A stretch of 64,000 nucleotides of DNA from Nannocystis pusilla (GTDB lineage Bacteria > Myxococcota_A > Polyangia > Nannocystales > Nannocystaceae). Shown here in pieces: positions 1 through 7,783 of the stretch. The notes beneath the pieces are model-generated. The model ran no database searches. It had not been told where the DNA came from and saw only the letters and a list, made by a program, of their open reading frames with translations. The position numbers and the translations under genes were made by a program. The stretch is taken from positions 5,371,168 to 5,435,167 of the forward strand of contig NZ_JAPNKE010000002.1 in assembly GCF_026626665.1 (NCBI RefSeq), read 5' to 3'. Numbering within the stretch: position 1 is the stretch's first letter; every line of letters begins with the position of its first letter.

Positions 1-126
1 GGACTTCGCCGCCCGCTTGCCGGTCTTCTCGACGTCGCCGACGCCCTTGATCACGCGCTTGATCGGACCGGTGACCCGGTCCACCAGGCGGACGATGAGG
101 GAGGTGGTGAGCGTCGTCGAGGACAT
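1..126 (-). CDS. Phage tail tape measure protein, N-terminal part (cut by window edge)
   Basis: An ATG at 126 opens a reading frame that runs off the left edge, with 42 codons visible. The first residues (MSSTTLTTSLIVRLVDRVTG) and the following Lys/Gly-rich stretch look like the start of a Mu gp42-type tape measure, whose early segment often reads as a domain with a conserved 'vDrvtgP' turn. The ATG overlaps the TGA of the frameshifted tail-chaperone extension as TGATG, which is the usual chaperone to tape-measure junction in tailed phages. Function is inferred from position and the short visible sequence. Confidence 0.7.
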   Translation of the reverse strand, partial: MSSTTLTTSLIVRLVDRVTGPIKRVIKGVGDVEKTGKRAAKS

Positions 127-275
127 CAGGTCTGCTGCTTGGGAAGGTGCGGCGAGATGGTGCTCCACCACCACCGCAGCTGGTCACCGTCGAGCTCTTC
201 GAGGTCTTGCGGACGCCAGCCGCAGTGGACCGCGAGGTGGCCTAGGCAGCGGCGCCAGTCCTCCGGCGCCGCTTG
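126..275 (-). CDS. Frameshift extension of the tail assembly chaperone (gp41' / G-T type)
   Basis: In the -1 frame, translation continues for 49 codons after the slippery site and stops at 126-128. The extension has the compact Trp-rich pattern (GWRPQDLEELDGDQLRWWW) seen in E'-type extensions, where a short 'H/GWpp.dl..l...el..W' element follows the chaperone body. A fused protein would have about 196 residues (147 from the first frame). Its stop overlaps the tape-measure ATG. It has no plausible start of its own, which supports expression by frameshifting. Ribosome slippage itself is inferred. Confidence 0.75.
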   Translation of the reverse strand, partial: QAAPEDWRRCLGHLAVHCGWRPQDLEELDGDQLRWWWSTISPHLPKQQT

Positions 276-715
276 AAAAAACGCATGCCCGCGTTCAGGG
301 TGAGCAGATCCTCCTCGTCGAGCTCGTTCAGCTCCTTCATCGAGCGGTTCGTGACGGCCGCGATGAGCGCCTGGGCCTTGGCGATGTCCCCCTCGTGCCG
401 GTCCATCTCGCGCAAGTGCTTGAACTTGGGCCTTCGCAGGACGAGCGCATGGATCTTCTCGGTGCCACTCTGCAACGGAAAGAGCAGGGTGACCTCGAGC
501 GTCTGGTCGTCGTTCACCGCGACCTGCTCGTGCTCGCCGCGCTCGATTCTCTGCAGAGCGTCGAGCTCTTCTTCCTCGTCGTCGCTCGCTCGCTTCAAGT
601 CGGCGATCTTCTCGAGGATCTGCTCCTCGCTCGCGTCCTCCGAGAGGCCGAGCCCCTTGATGATCTTGGTGATGTTCACGTCGGTCCTTTCTGCTGCTTC
701 GCGGTAGGGGGTCAT
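242..715 (-). CDS. Phage tail assembly chaperone, short form (Mu gp41-like)
   Basis: A 157-residue acidic, helical protein lying between the tail tube and tape-measure genes, the standard place for the tail assembly chaperone that keeps the tape measure soluble and recruits tube subunits. The middle contains a phage-chaperone-like stretch (LEVTLLFPL, then KFKHLREMDR) followed by an asparagine/leucine-rich helix. The C-terminus in frame 0 ends with an unnatural-looking run of arginines. Just before that end the mRNA reads CGU-UUU-UUC, a classical -1 slippery heptamer, so this ORF is probably the non-shifted product of a two-product gene. Confidence 0.85.
   Translation of the reverse strand: MTPYREAAERTDVNITKIIKGLGLSEDASEEQILEKIADLKRASDDEEEELDALQRIERGEHEQVAVNDDQTLEVTLLFPLQSGTEKIHALVLRRPKFKHLREMDRHEGDIAKAQALIAAVTNRSMKELNELDEEDLLTLNAGMRFFKRRRRTGAAA
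275..281 (-). promoter_or_regulatory. Programmed -1 frameshift slippery heptamer (U UUU UUC)
   Basis: On the coding strand the bases read T TTT TTC, in phase with the chaperone frame (CGT TTT TTC AAG). This is a canonical X XXY YYZ heptamer. It sits ten codons before the frame-0 stop and leads into the -1 extension ending at the tape-measure start. Being a homopolymer it could in principle hide an indel, but a slippery site exactly here is conserved in tailed phages. Confidence 0.8.
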
Positions 716-718
716 CGC

Positions 719-1084
719 TCAGATCTCCTCCCACTCCGGCCCGGCCAGCTCGACGCTGATCGATCCGTCGCCGTCCGACAGCTCGAAGGCGTTCGTGGTG
801 TACGCGCCCGCCATCTGGAACGTCTCCCCGCTGTCGAACTCGGCGACCAGCGTGACGTTCTTCCATGACCGGATCTCCGCCACCGTGATCCCGCCCTCGC
901 CGCCGTGGGCGACCTTGATAGTCGCGCCGCCCGCCTCCGAATCCTCGGTGTAATGCACGCCGGCCCTGCCGTTGACCTTGAGGGGGACGCGGGTCTTGCC
1001 GCCGAACTTGATGGTGCCGCCGGGCAAGGCGTCGGCGGCCTTCCCGTTGATCTTGTAGACAATGTTGAATGTCTTTTGGGCCAT
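719..1084 (-). CDS. Phage tail tube protein (Mu gpM-like)
   Basis: A 121-residue all-beta-looking protein immediately downstream of the sheath gene, matching the place and size of Mu-type tail tube proteins, which form the inner tube of contractile tails. It begins MAQKTFNIVYKINGK, carries a glycine-rich central segment and a strand-rich C-terminus ending in EWEEI. The start ATG at 1084 lies 18 bases after the sheath stop, with purine-rich sequence upstream. Confidence 0.8.
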   Translation of the reverse strand: MAQKTFNIVYKINGKAADALPGGTIKFGGKTRVPLKVNGRAGVHYTEDSEAGGATIKVAHGGEGGITVAEIRSWKNVTLVAEFDSGETFQMAGAYTTNAFELSDGDGSISVELAGPEWEEI

Positions 1085-1102
1085 GTCCTTCGAGATCCTC
1101 TC

Positions 1103-2557
1103 TCAGAGCTTGAAGCCCATCCTCGCCGCGGTGACGCGCAGCTGGTTGATGAGGTCGGGCGGAAGGAAGATGTCGAGCTGGTTCGGGTTGTTGGCGTTGC
1201 GTTCGACGATGAGCTGAGCCTTGAACTGCGCCTTGTTCTCGACGAGCCCGTCTCGCTCCCACTCGTCGAACAGCGCAAGAATCTCGCCGCGGGCGAGCTT
1301 CGGCGTGACGACGACCTGCCCCGCGCCGAATGTGGTGCCGTCATTGGCGAGCTTGGCCTGCGGGTATTTGAGCTGGAAACGAGCTTTGAGCGAGTGCCGC
1401 AGGTACGCGAGCGTCCGCATCGTCTCGATGTCGTGATAGCTCGGGTCCGCGATGCCGTTCTTGGTCTGGTACGTGCAGACCAGGCGCTCGAGGAAACACT
1501 CGCCAGTCTCGACGTAGTAGGTCGACATCCCGTCGAGCAACAGCAGATTGCGCTGCAGCGAATCGAACCTGTCGCCGACGAGGGGAGGGAGCATCCCAGG
1601 CAGCTTGACGTTCTGCCGAGGGCGTGCCGGATCGTTCTCGGCGGCCTCGACGCCGGCGAGGATGGCGGCGCATACCCACGGCGGAGTCGGCGACAGGGAG
1701 GTGGCGAGGACGTTGGAGAAGGGGCTGTTACGGCCGTTGCCGTACGTCTGGCTCGCAGCGTACGTGTCCCGCAGGGCGGCGAGCCCCTGGCCCGGCTTGG
1801 CGACCATCGGTCCGTACCGGGTCTCCAGCTCGGCCTCGAGGATGTCCATATTCCCATCGTCCGTGTAGGGCGTGACGATCGAGTAGTAGTACTCGCCGCC
1901 GAGCGCGGCGAGGGCATCGGTGACGTCGGGATCGGTGGTGCCGCCGGAGAATGCGGTGATCGCCAGGGTGACGCCGGCGGGGAGCTTCTGGCCGGCGTAG
2001 TAGCTGTGGACGATGCTGAGGCTGTTCCCCGACGCGCCCTTGTGGCGCGCGGCGTTCGTGACGACGTTGAGCGCCACGGACGACGAGAACGGCAGATCGA
2101 CGTCCGTGTCGAAGGCCGCTTTGATGGACGCGGCGATGGTGTTCTGCACATCGCCCTTCGCGACGGGGGCGTTGATGCGGCGCCCGCCGGCGATGAGAGG
2201 GATCGAGCCCGCCTCGGTGGCGGTGCCGGTCACCGTGATCGTGTTCGTGGCGGCGACGCCGGCGGCGTCCTCGTCGAGGGCGACGGCGTACAGCTCGCCG
2301 CTCGGGTTCGCGTTCTTGAACCCCTCGCACATGTGCGCGAGCTGCGAGCCATGACCGAAGTAGCCCGCGCCGTCGCTCGGACCGGTGATTGGCGTCACGA
2401 TCTGCTGGGCGACGGTACCGGTCGAGCGGCGGGTGCCGACGAGGAGAATCGGTTTGCGGAGCGCCGGCGTGCCCTGCACGGCTCCGGAGTTGTCGACCTC
2501 GACGTAGGTCCCTGGGACCTGCCAGTTGACCGGGATCAAGTTGAACTGGATCGGCAT
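1103..2557 (-). CDS. Phage tail sheath protein (Mu gpL-like)
   Basis: A 484-residue protein forming the contractile sheath. The N-terminus (NWQVPGTYVEVDNSGA) is the typical Mu-type sheath start, in which 'vPg.y.e.d' precedes the first fold. The C-terminal domain includes the conserved region around DIETMRTLAYLRHSLK that mediates subunit interlocking. Length is normal for the Mu-like branch, and neighbours are the tube gene downstream and a gp38-type small protein upstream. It is the clearest sign that the phage is a myovirus. Confidence 0.93.
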   Translation of the reverse strand: MPIQFNLIPVNWQVPGTYVEVDNSGAVQGTPALRKPILLVGTRRSTGTVAQQIVTPITGPSDGAGYFGHGSQLAHMCEGFKNANPSGELYAVALDEDAAGVAATNTITVTGTATEAGSIPLIAGGRRINAPVAKGDVQNTIAASIKAAFDTDVDLPFSSSVALNVVTNAARHKGASGNSLSIVHSYYAGQKLPAGVTLAITAFSGGTTDPDVTDALAALGGEYYYSIVTPYTDDGNMDILEAELETRYGPMVAKPGQGLAALRDTYAASQTYGNGRNSPFSNVLATSLSPTPPWVCAAILAGVEAAENDPARPRQNVKLPGMLPPLVGDRFDSLQRNLLLLDGMSTYYVETGECFLERLVCTYQTKNGIADPSYHDIETMRTLAYLRHSLKARFQLKYPQAKLANDGTTFGAGQVVVTPKLARGEILALFDEWERDGLVENKAQFKAQLIVERNANNPNQLDIFLPPDLINQLRVTAARMGFKL

Positions 2558-2570
2558 GCTGCGGCTCCTC

Positions 2571-2810
2571 TCAGACCTCGGTCGCGTCGGCCGGGTCGGT
2601 GGTCAGTGGTTCGGCTGTCGACTCGATGGTCGACGAGGCCGGGGCGTCGTCGACCTGCAGGGCCTCGACGTCGCCCGACTTCTTCAGTCGGTGCCAGAAG
2701 ACGCTGAGTCGACCCGTCACGACGATGCCCTCGGCAGGCACCGGCTGGCCGGTCAGTGGGTCGCGCAGCTTGAGGCCGGCGCGCGGGACGATGAGGGTCT
2801 TGACGGTCAT
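2571..2810 (-). CDS. DUF2635 family phage protein (Mu gp38-like)
   Basis: A 79-residue protein starting at an ATG whose first bases overlap the stop of the gp37-like gene (ATGA). The opening (MTVKTLIVPRAGLKLRDPLT) followed by 'G.pVPaeG' and 'fWhRlkksGDVe' matches the short DUF2635 proteins that precede the sheath gene in Mu-like phages. A longer upstream start at 2873 is possible in the same frame but would run into the previous gene, so the ATG at 2810 is chosen. Molecular role unknown; tail-associated by position. Confidence 0.8.
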   Translation of the reverse strand: MTVKTLIVPRAGLKLRDPLTGQPVPAEGIVVTGRLSVFWHRLKKSGDVEALQVDDAPASSTIESTAEPLTTDPADATEV

Positions 2811-3373
2811 GGCTTTACCTCGATGTGATCGACGGCATCGACCGCGGGCGTCGAACCGTCCTGCAGCTCCCACGTGGCGTGGAGCGTCGTGAAGTCGTCG
2901 AGCTCCACCGGCGGGTCATCGCTGGTGAGTGCGAGCTCCTGCGCCCAGGTGATCGCCCAGAGCGCGAGGTCGTGATTGTCCGCGTCGGTCGCGTACTTGT
3001 TCCGCGACCTGACGTCGGTTGGGGGCTTCTCGAGCTCGGGGTTGTCCCAGACCTTCGCCTTGATGATGACCTTGAGCGCGCGGCCGGCGATGCGCGCGAT
3101 CTGTCGCGGGCGATCACCAGGCGTCGGCTGGCCGGCGGCCCGCTCCTGGACCGCGAGCACGACGCCGAAGAGGCCCACGGACTTGGCCTTGCCGCCCTGT
3201 TCGATGCCGTTGTCGGTGCCGCCGCAGAAGATGAACGCGGCGGGGAGCGGGCGAGCGCGGCGGCGCTTGTCGGCGAGGTCGATGCGACCGCCGGCGATCT
3301 CCACGGTCTTCAGCTCGGGCAGCGCCTGCTCGAGCTTGGCCTTGATCGACTCGAGGATGGTGTCCAGGCTCAC
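2807..3373 (-). CDS. Mu gp37-like tail terminator-region protein (DUF1834 type)
   Basis: A 188-residue protein beginning at a GTG (VSLDTILESIKAKLEQ) that overlaps the upstream stop as GTGA. A Shine-Dalgarno-like GAGGAGGAG lies just before it. The pattern of an N-terminal amphipathic helix, a central beta region and a C-terminal strand-rich part fits Mu gp37 proteins placed between gpG and gp38. These are thought to act in tail completion. The 277-residue frame extending to 3640 is rejected because it overlaps the virion morphogenesis gene. Confidence 0.72.
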   Translation of the reverse strand: MSLDTILESIKAKLEQALPELKTVEIAGGRIDLADKRRRARPLPAAFIFCGGTDNGIEQGGKAKSVGLFGVVLAVQERAAGQPTPGDRPRQIARIAGRALKVIIKAKVWDNPELEKPPTDVRSRNKYATDADNHDLALWAITWAQELALTSDDPPVELDDFTTLHATWELQDGSTPAVDAVDHIEVKP

Positions 3374-3861
3374 CGGAACATCTCCTCCTCGAGGAAGTCG
3401 AAGACGAGCGCGAGCACGTCGGCGACGTTGGCCTTCGAGAGGCCGATGTAGGGCCGCGCGGGGATGCCAGCGTCCTCGTCGCCCAACTGGTGACGGCGGG
3501 CGTAGACGATGCCCGAGCCGACGACGACCTCCTCGGTCGCGGCACTGTATTCGATCGAGTCGATCAGGTCTCCGTCGAGCTCGAGCAACCCGCCCTTCGG
3601 TGGCCGGCTCGCGGCGTACGCCGTTGACCACTCGTGCCATTCCGAGCCGTCCGGCGCCTCCTTCTCGTCGCTGAGGCGCCTCCTGGTCTGGCTCTCGAGC
3701 TCGGAGCCCACGGCCTCGAACAGCAGCTTGGTCTGCGCGTCGGGCAGGCGTCCGAACAGGTCCTGCATGCGTCGGCGCCGGCCAGCGTGGCGGCGACCGA
3801 GGCGGTCGTGACCGACGATGTCGGACACGTTGAACGACAGCTCGCCCGCGCCAGTCGTCAC
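3370..3861 (-). CDS. Phage virion morphogenesis protein (Mu gpG family)
   Basis: A 163-residue protein with the family pattern: an early helix ending at LFEAVGSELESQTRRRL, a 'tpdG..W..ws..ya' segment (here EAPDGSEWHEWSTAY), 'L..tG.L..Si.y', and a terminal 'iPaRPyiGls' motif (IPARPYIGLSKANVADVL). In Mu this protein is needed for head-tail joining. The start overlaps the end of the gp36-like gene by four bases. Good match in length and motif order. Confidence 0.88.
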   Translation of the reverse strand: MTTGAGELSFNVSDIVGHDRLGRRHAGRRRRMQDLFGRLPDAQTKLLFEAVGSELESQTRRRLSDEKEAPDGSEWHEWSTAYAASRPPKGGLLELDGDLIDSIEYSAATEEVVVGSGIVYARRHQLGDEDAGIPARPYIGLSKANVADVLALVFDFLEEEMFR

Positions 3862-4286
3862 AGGATCCCTCCGAGCTTCTCGCGGGTGAACTCGCGGGCG
3901 GCGGCGACGACCTTGATGCCGTTCGCCGAGGTCTTCGCCTCCGGCTCTGGGGCGCCGTCGAGGACGGCCTTGCCGGCGGCGACCTTGTCGAGCCAGAGCA
4001 ACGCGTCCTCGTAGCGCTGCCGCTTCTCCTCGGTGAGCGGGCCCGTGTCCTGGGACATCCGGTACAGCGCGATGTCCCCGGCGTACGCGACCAGGACCTC
4101 GGGCACGACCTGCAACGGCAGCTTGTACTTGACCCCGATCCTCGAGTTGATCAGGCCGTCCGCATGCGCCAGCGCCCGCGCGACCACGTCCGGGTCGCTG
4201 ACACCGTCGTGGTCGCGGTCCGACGAGACGAGGACCTCGTCGGCGCCGAACTGGTCGGTGAGCGTCTGGAGCGTCGCGTAGGTCAT
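3858..4286 (-). CDS. DUF1320 family protein (Mu gp36-like)
   Basis: A 142-residue helical protein. It starts MTYATLQTLTDQFGADEVLV and has an 'A..dAd..In.rIg.kY.lPl..vP..l...a.diAlYrm' core, the hallmark of gp36/DUF1320 proteins adjoining the major head gene in Mu-like phages. A connector or head-completion role is proposed for the family; here it is inferred from order only. It follows the major capsid gene by seven bases and overlaps the gpG-like gene by four. Confidence 0.85.
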   Translation of the reverse strand: MTYATLQTLTDQFGADEVLVSSDRDHDGVSDPDVVARALAHADGLINSRIGVKYKLPLQVVPEVLVAYAGDIALYRMSQDTGPLTEEKRQRYEDALLWLDKVAAGKAVLDGAPEPEAKTSANGIKVVAAAREFTREKLGGIL

Positions 4287-4293
4287 CGAAGGC

Positions 4294-5192
4294 TCAGTCG
4301 AGGTACGGGGTGACCATCAGCTCGACGGCCTTGTAGTTCGTGTTCGACTCGCCGTTGGCGAGCTGCTCCTTCTCGAGGACCGCCTTCGCCGCGGCGCGGT
4401 TGCTGGGGCCGACGACCAGCAGCTTGGGCATGACGCCGAGCGGCTTCTTGTCGCCGACGCCCTCGCCGCTCTCGCGTGGCGTCTTCATCATCTGCGCCAC
4501 CGCGGCGTCGAACGCCGCCTGGTCCAGAGTCTGCTTCGACGCGTAGGCGGCCTGCCAGAGGGTCAGGCCTGCGCCGGCGTCAGCCTCGGCGCCGAAGTAG
4601 ATCACGCCCTTGTCGAACTCGTCCTTGTCCGACTCCTTCGTCTCGGGCCGCTGCAGCCACTGGACGATCACCGGCTTGACGATCGACGGGTCGAAGAGGA
4701 ACCACGGTGCCCCAGCGCCGCCGCCGAAGTTGCTGTGGGTGACGCCGTCGCTGATGGGATGCGAGGCGCTGAAGAATGGGACGCCGTCGACGCCGTTGAC
4801 CGTGAAGCCGGCGAGCAGCGTGGCGAACACGAGCTCGTCGACGAACCGGTTCGCCCCGCGGGCGAGCATCTTGACGCGCGGCGCGTAGCGAGTCGCGCCG
4901 CCCTCGGTCTTGAGGATGCGCGTCTGCATTGCGAAGGTGTCTTCGTAGGGCTCGTTCTTGATGACGAGGCCCTTGCCCTTCATCGTCTTGACCTTCTTCT
5001 CGTCGACCCACTTCGGAGCCCGAAGTTGTCGATGAGCCAGTCGTACGTCTCCTGGAGGTTTTTGCTCGTGACCTCCTCGACGAGGATGCTCGACTGCGGC
5101 GCGTACTCCCGGTTGTTGAGCACGTCGTTGAAGAGGGTCCTGTTGCCCGTGTAGATGTCGGCCTTGAAGGCCGCGTCCAGAAGGTTCGACAT
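4294..5192 (-). CDS. Major capsid protein (Mu gpT-like), split by a one-base frameshift
   Basis: Two adjoining frames together make one Mu gpT-type capsid protein of about 299 residues. The first (from ATG 5192, with AAGGAG upstream) contains MSNLLDAAFKADIYTGNRTL and runs to LIDNFGLR. The second resumes with WVDEKKVKTMKGKGLVIKNE and ends MVTPYLD. The phase changes near 5009-5016 and one extra base would restore a single frame. No X XXY YYZ site is present there, so programmed slippage is unlikely. Either the prophage capsid gene carries an inactivating deletion or the assembly lacks a base; similar breaks elsewhere in the window favour the latter. Confidence 0.85.
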
Positions 5193-5230
5193 GTCTTTTC
5201 CTCGCTGCTCCTTGGGTCAGGTGGATGGAT

Positions 5231-5662
5231 TCAGTTCAGGCCGAGCGTGACCCACACGCCGGCGCTCTCGACCTTCCAGACCTTCCCGGCGACGCTGCGG
5301 GTGTTGGTGGCGCTGGTCTTGGCGACGGTTTGGTCGTCGACCAGGTAGACGTTCTTGCCGATGTCGGCGTCCGTGATCTCGTCGCTCGCCCCGCTGTTGG
5401 CGTAGAGGAAAGTCCCGGCCTTGACCTTGATCTTCTTCACCGGGTCGTCGACTCCGGTCTTGTTGTTGGCCCGGTGCTCGGCGCGGCCGACGACGATCAG
5501 GGTCGTCGAGGTCGCGCCCGGCTTGGCCTTGTTGGAGTCAGCCGTGTCGATGGCGACGATCGAGCCGGAGTAGATCAGGGTGTCGTCGTCGACGTCGAAC
5601 TCGCGCAAGAGCGCGGGCTCGATGATCATCTTGGTGTCGCGGTCGTTGGTGAGGGCGGTCAT
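5231..5662 (-). CDS. Probable head decoration protein
   Basis: A 143-residue protein between the scaffold/protease and major capsid genes. The second half resembles small decoration-type proteins: a 'G..vaidtadsnkakp...' strand, a Gly/Ala turn, and a terminal 'AGkVwkve.aGVwVtLgln'. Length and gene position are typical of proteins that bind the capsid surface and stabilise the head in Mu-like and related phages. Family assignment is tentative; the position-based call is moderately safe. Confidence 0.6.
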   Translation of the reverse strand: MTALTNDRDTKMIIEPALLREFDVDDDTLIYSGSIVAIDTADSNKAKPGATSTTLIVVGRAEHRANNKTGVDDPVKKIKVKAGTFLYANSGASDEITDADIGKNVYLVDDQTVAKTSATNTRSVAGKVWKVESAGVWVTLGLN

Positions 5663-5665
5663 GGC

Positions 5666-6697
5666 TCAGCTCTCCTGGGGCTTGATGTTCGCGGCGTAGT
5701 CCTCGGGCTTGATGCCCATGTCGCGGCAGATCTGAAGCTGGCGCTCGGTGAGGCCGTGCGCGGCGTTGCTGGTCGTCTCGACCTTCTTGCCCTTCGTCTT
5801 GCCGCTGACGAGGACCGGCGCCGTCTCGGCGAACTTCTTGAAGTCGGCGAGACCGCCGGGCTTCTGGATCTGCGAGCGGTAGTACTCGACCTGCGAGGGG
5901 AAGATTTTCCCGTCCTCGAGGGCCTTGCTGAGGAGCGCCTCCTGCTCGGCCGCCGCCGCGTCGCTGGTGAGCTTGGTGATCGTCGCCTCGGCCTTGGCGA
6001 GCTTCGCCTCGGCCTCGGCGAGCTTCGTCTTCGCCTCGGCCAACTCGACCGAGCTCGAGCCCTCGGCAGTGAGCTTCGCCTGCGCTGCGGCGAAGAACTC
6101 CTCCTTGGTCGCGTTGGGGGGCAGGCCGACGAGGGCGAGAAGTGCGGTGATGTCCATCGGGGTCCTTTTGGTCTGGCTGCTGAACATGGCGCTCACCTCG
6201 AGCGCCGGAATGTTGGTGATCGTGAAGCCCGCGAGCTCCTTCATCTGGAGTTCGTACGACTCCATGAACCCGTACTTGTCCCGCTCGATGTTGACGAGCT
6301 CGCAGCGGACGACCGACGACGTGTATCGGTACTTCCGCGACGTGACGAGCTGCTCGCCGTCGGGCAGCCACTCGGTCTTGGCATACACGCCGTCCGGCCG
6401 GAGTTCGTATTTCTCGGCCCAGCCGAGAGCCGGCCCGCCGGGCTTCCACCAGCTCTGCATCTCGTGGTCCTTGTCCACGGGCTGGGGGCCGGTCTTGCTG
6501 ATTGCGGCGTTCGAGGCGCGCACGAATGCCGCGGCGTCGTCGAGGATGAACTCGCGGCCGTCGCGGGCGTGGATGCGGCCCTCGTTGTCGGCGAGCGGGA
6601 TGATGTTGACCCACTCCGGCGCGCCGCTCGTCGCCGTGATCGGGACGGACGCGCAGAGCTCCAGGCGATTGACGTCATTCTGGGCAGCAGCCGGCAT
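5666..6697 (-). CDS. Phage protease/scaffold protein (Mu gpI-like)
   Basis: A 343-residue protein from ATG 6697 (MPAAAQNDVNRLELCASVPI). The N-terminal half has the Mu gpI pattern: 'ip.G.i.grDGR.f.ldd', a KDHE-containing segment (VDKDHEMQSWW), 'kYrYtSsVv', and a 'L.gftitn.PAl' element, as in prohead proteases. The C-terminal half contains a long coiled coil (AKTKLAEAEAKLAKAEATI), typical of the scaffold part produced from the same gene. The final region ends with a 'LterQlqicrdmGi' helix. It likely cleaves itself and the scaffold during head maturation. Starts upstream of 6697 are possible but overlap the F gene. Confidence 0.85.
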   Translation of the reverse strand: MPAAAQNDVNRLELCASVPITATSGAPEWVNIIPLADNEGRIHARDGREFILDDAAAFVRASNAAISKTGPQPVDKDHEMQSWWKPGGPALGWAEKYELRPDGVYAKTEWLPDGEQLVTSRKYRYTSSVVRCELVNIERDKYGFMESYELQMKELAGFTITNIPALEVSAMFSSQTKRTPMDITALLALVGLPPNATKEEFFAAAQAKLTAEGSSSVELAEAKTKLAEAEAKLAKAEATITKLTSDAAAAEQEALLSKALEDGKIFPSQVEYYRSQIQKPGGLADFKKFAETAPVLVSGKTKGKKVETTSNAAHGLTERQLQICRDMGIKPEDYAANIKPQES

Positions 6698-6719
6698 CGA
6701 CGCTACCGAGCCGACCGCT

Positions 6720-6735
6720 CCTATCCGGAGTGATT
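6720..6735. repeat. 16-bp direct repeat, copy 1 (late phage genes)
   Basis: The 16 bases CCTATCCGGAGTGATT (plus strand) recur exactly at 9417-9432. Copy 1 lies between the end of the F gene and the start of the protease/scaffold gene, 23 bases before that ATG. An exact 16-mer shared by two gene gaps in an otherwise tightly packed operon suggests a regulatory or processing site, but no function can be read from it. Confidence 0.6.
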
Positions 6736-7361
6736 CAAGCGCCCCGTGATGCGCCCGGGTTGTAGTCCCAGCCGGGGTCCGGGTCGCCCTCCGGCGCCGA
6801 GTCGCTGATGCCTTTGCGCTCCGCCTCGCGGTCGCTGAGCTGCCGGACGCGGCATCGGCAGTTCCATCCGTTCGGCGGGTAGTGCGTCGACCACCACGCG
6901 TCGTCCCACCGCAAGATCGTCCCCGCCCAGGCTTCGTGCTCCGGCCGGTGCTGCACAGCGGGGCCCAGCGAATATTCGAGGTATGCCCGGCCGCTCTCGG
7001 CGGTCCGCTCGATCCGCGACCACTGCCCGGCGGCTCGCGCGACCCGCATGTTCGTGTCGTAGACGACGCGCAAGCGCCAGGGCGGCTTTTCGGTCGAGCT
7101 CGACCAGCCGAGGGCGACGAGGACATCGTCGAGCTGCTCGGTGAACTGCTCGAAGGTGAGACCCGCGGCGATCGCCTGGTCCGCCGCATCGCGGAGGCCG
7201 GCGAGGAGGTCATCCGCGACGACACCTGCGACGCGCAGGCCCTCGGCGTGTTCCTGCGACCAGGTCTCGTCGAGGTCGATGTCGGGGTCGAGCTTCTTGC
7301 GGCGGAAGTACTCCCGCGCCGCCTTCGGCGCTCGCCCTGCTTGCTTCGCCGTCAGCCGCAC
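6735..7361 (-). CDS. Phage head morphogenesis protein (Mu gpF-like minor head protein)
   Basis: A 208-residue protein from GTG 7361 (VRLTAKQAGRAPKAAREYF) overlapping the preceding gene by ten bases. It shows the F-family features: a helical N-terminus, 'r.vydtNmrva.aagqw.r', and the diagnostic Cys-rich end PPNGWNCRCRVRQLSDREAE. F-type proteins sit at the portal and take part in DNA ejection. The longer frame reaching 7676 overlaps another coding frame and is not used. The family usually has a longer N-terminal part; here that may be encoded separately or absent. Confidence 0.85.
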   Translation of the reverse strand: MRLTAKQAGRAPKAAREYFRRKKLDPDIDLDETWSQEHAEGLRVAGVVADDLLAGLRDAADQAIAAGLTFEQFTEQLDDVLVALGWSSSTEKPPWRLRVVYDTNMRVARAAGQWSRIERTAESGRAYLEYSLGPAVQHRPEHEAWAGTILRWDDAWWSTHYPPNGWNCRCRVRQLSDREAERKGISDSAPEGDPDPGWDYNPGASRGA

Positions 7362-7783
7362 GGCCGGGGATCCTCGTGGCGCAGCACCATCTGAGGCTGC
7401 CGCTCGAACTGCGTAGTGAAGTGGCGGGCGAAGGCATCCAGCATCTCCTGGAAGCCGAGCGTCCCTTCCGCGAGCACCGCCGAGTTCGAGCCGCCCCGTT
7501 CGTCGCCGGTGTAGTCGTGCCACGCGAGTGCCGTCCACCCGCCTTTGTAGCGCAGCGCCGCATGACCCTGAACCGAAGGGCCCAGCGTCGGACGCGAGCG
7601 CCAACAACTCAAGCCGCGGACGTTCAACGCCCCTGCATTCCACACGAGACCTCCGTCGAGGTCGTAGATTGACCACGGCAGTCGCACAGCGTCGGGGTGC
7701 GCGTAGCCGGTCGTCGAGTACAGGTAGTGCCCGGCCTCGCCGGGCCGAAGCACGCCGTGGAAGTAGATTTTTGTGGGTTTCAT
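7352..7783 (-). CDS. Phage protein of unknown function between portal and F
   Basis: A 143-residue protein from ATG 7783, whose ATGA overlaps the portal stop. It opens MKPTKIYFHGVLRPGEAGHY and has many aromatic and Gly residues (YSTTGYAHPD, WSIYDLDGGLVWNAG), suggesting a compact globular fold. A C-terminal helix precedes the stop. I do not recognise a family. Its invariant place between portal and F suggests a head or connector role, but this is inference only. Confidence 0.7.
   Translation of the reverse strand: MKPTKIYFHGVLRPGEAGHYLYSTTGYAHPDAVRLPWSIYDLDGGLVWNAGALNVRGLSCWRSRPTLGPSVQGHAALRYKGGWTALAWHDYTGDERGGSNSAVLAEGTLGFQEMLDAFARHFTTQFERQPQMVLRHEDPRPCG

Noticed and set aside
4990..5030. 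Programmed frameshift in the capsid gene
   Set aside because: The sequence at the junction (CGA AGT GGG) offers no slippery heptamer and capsid genes of this type are not known to need one.
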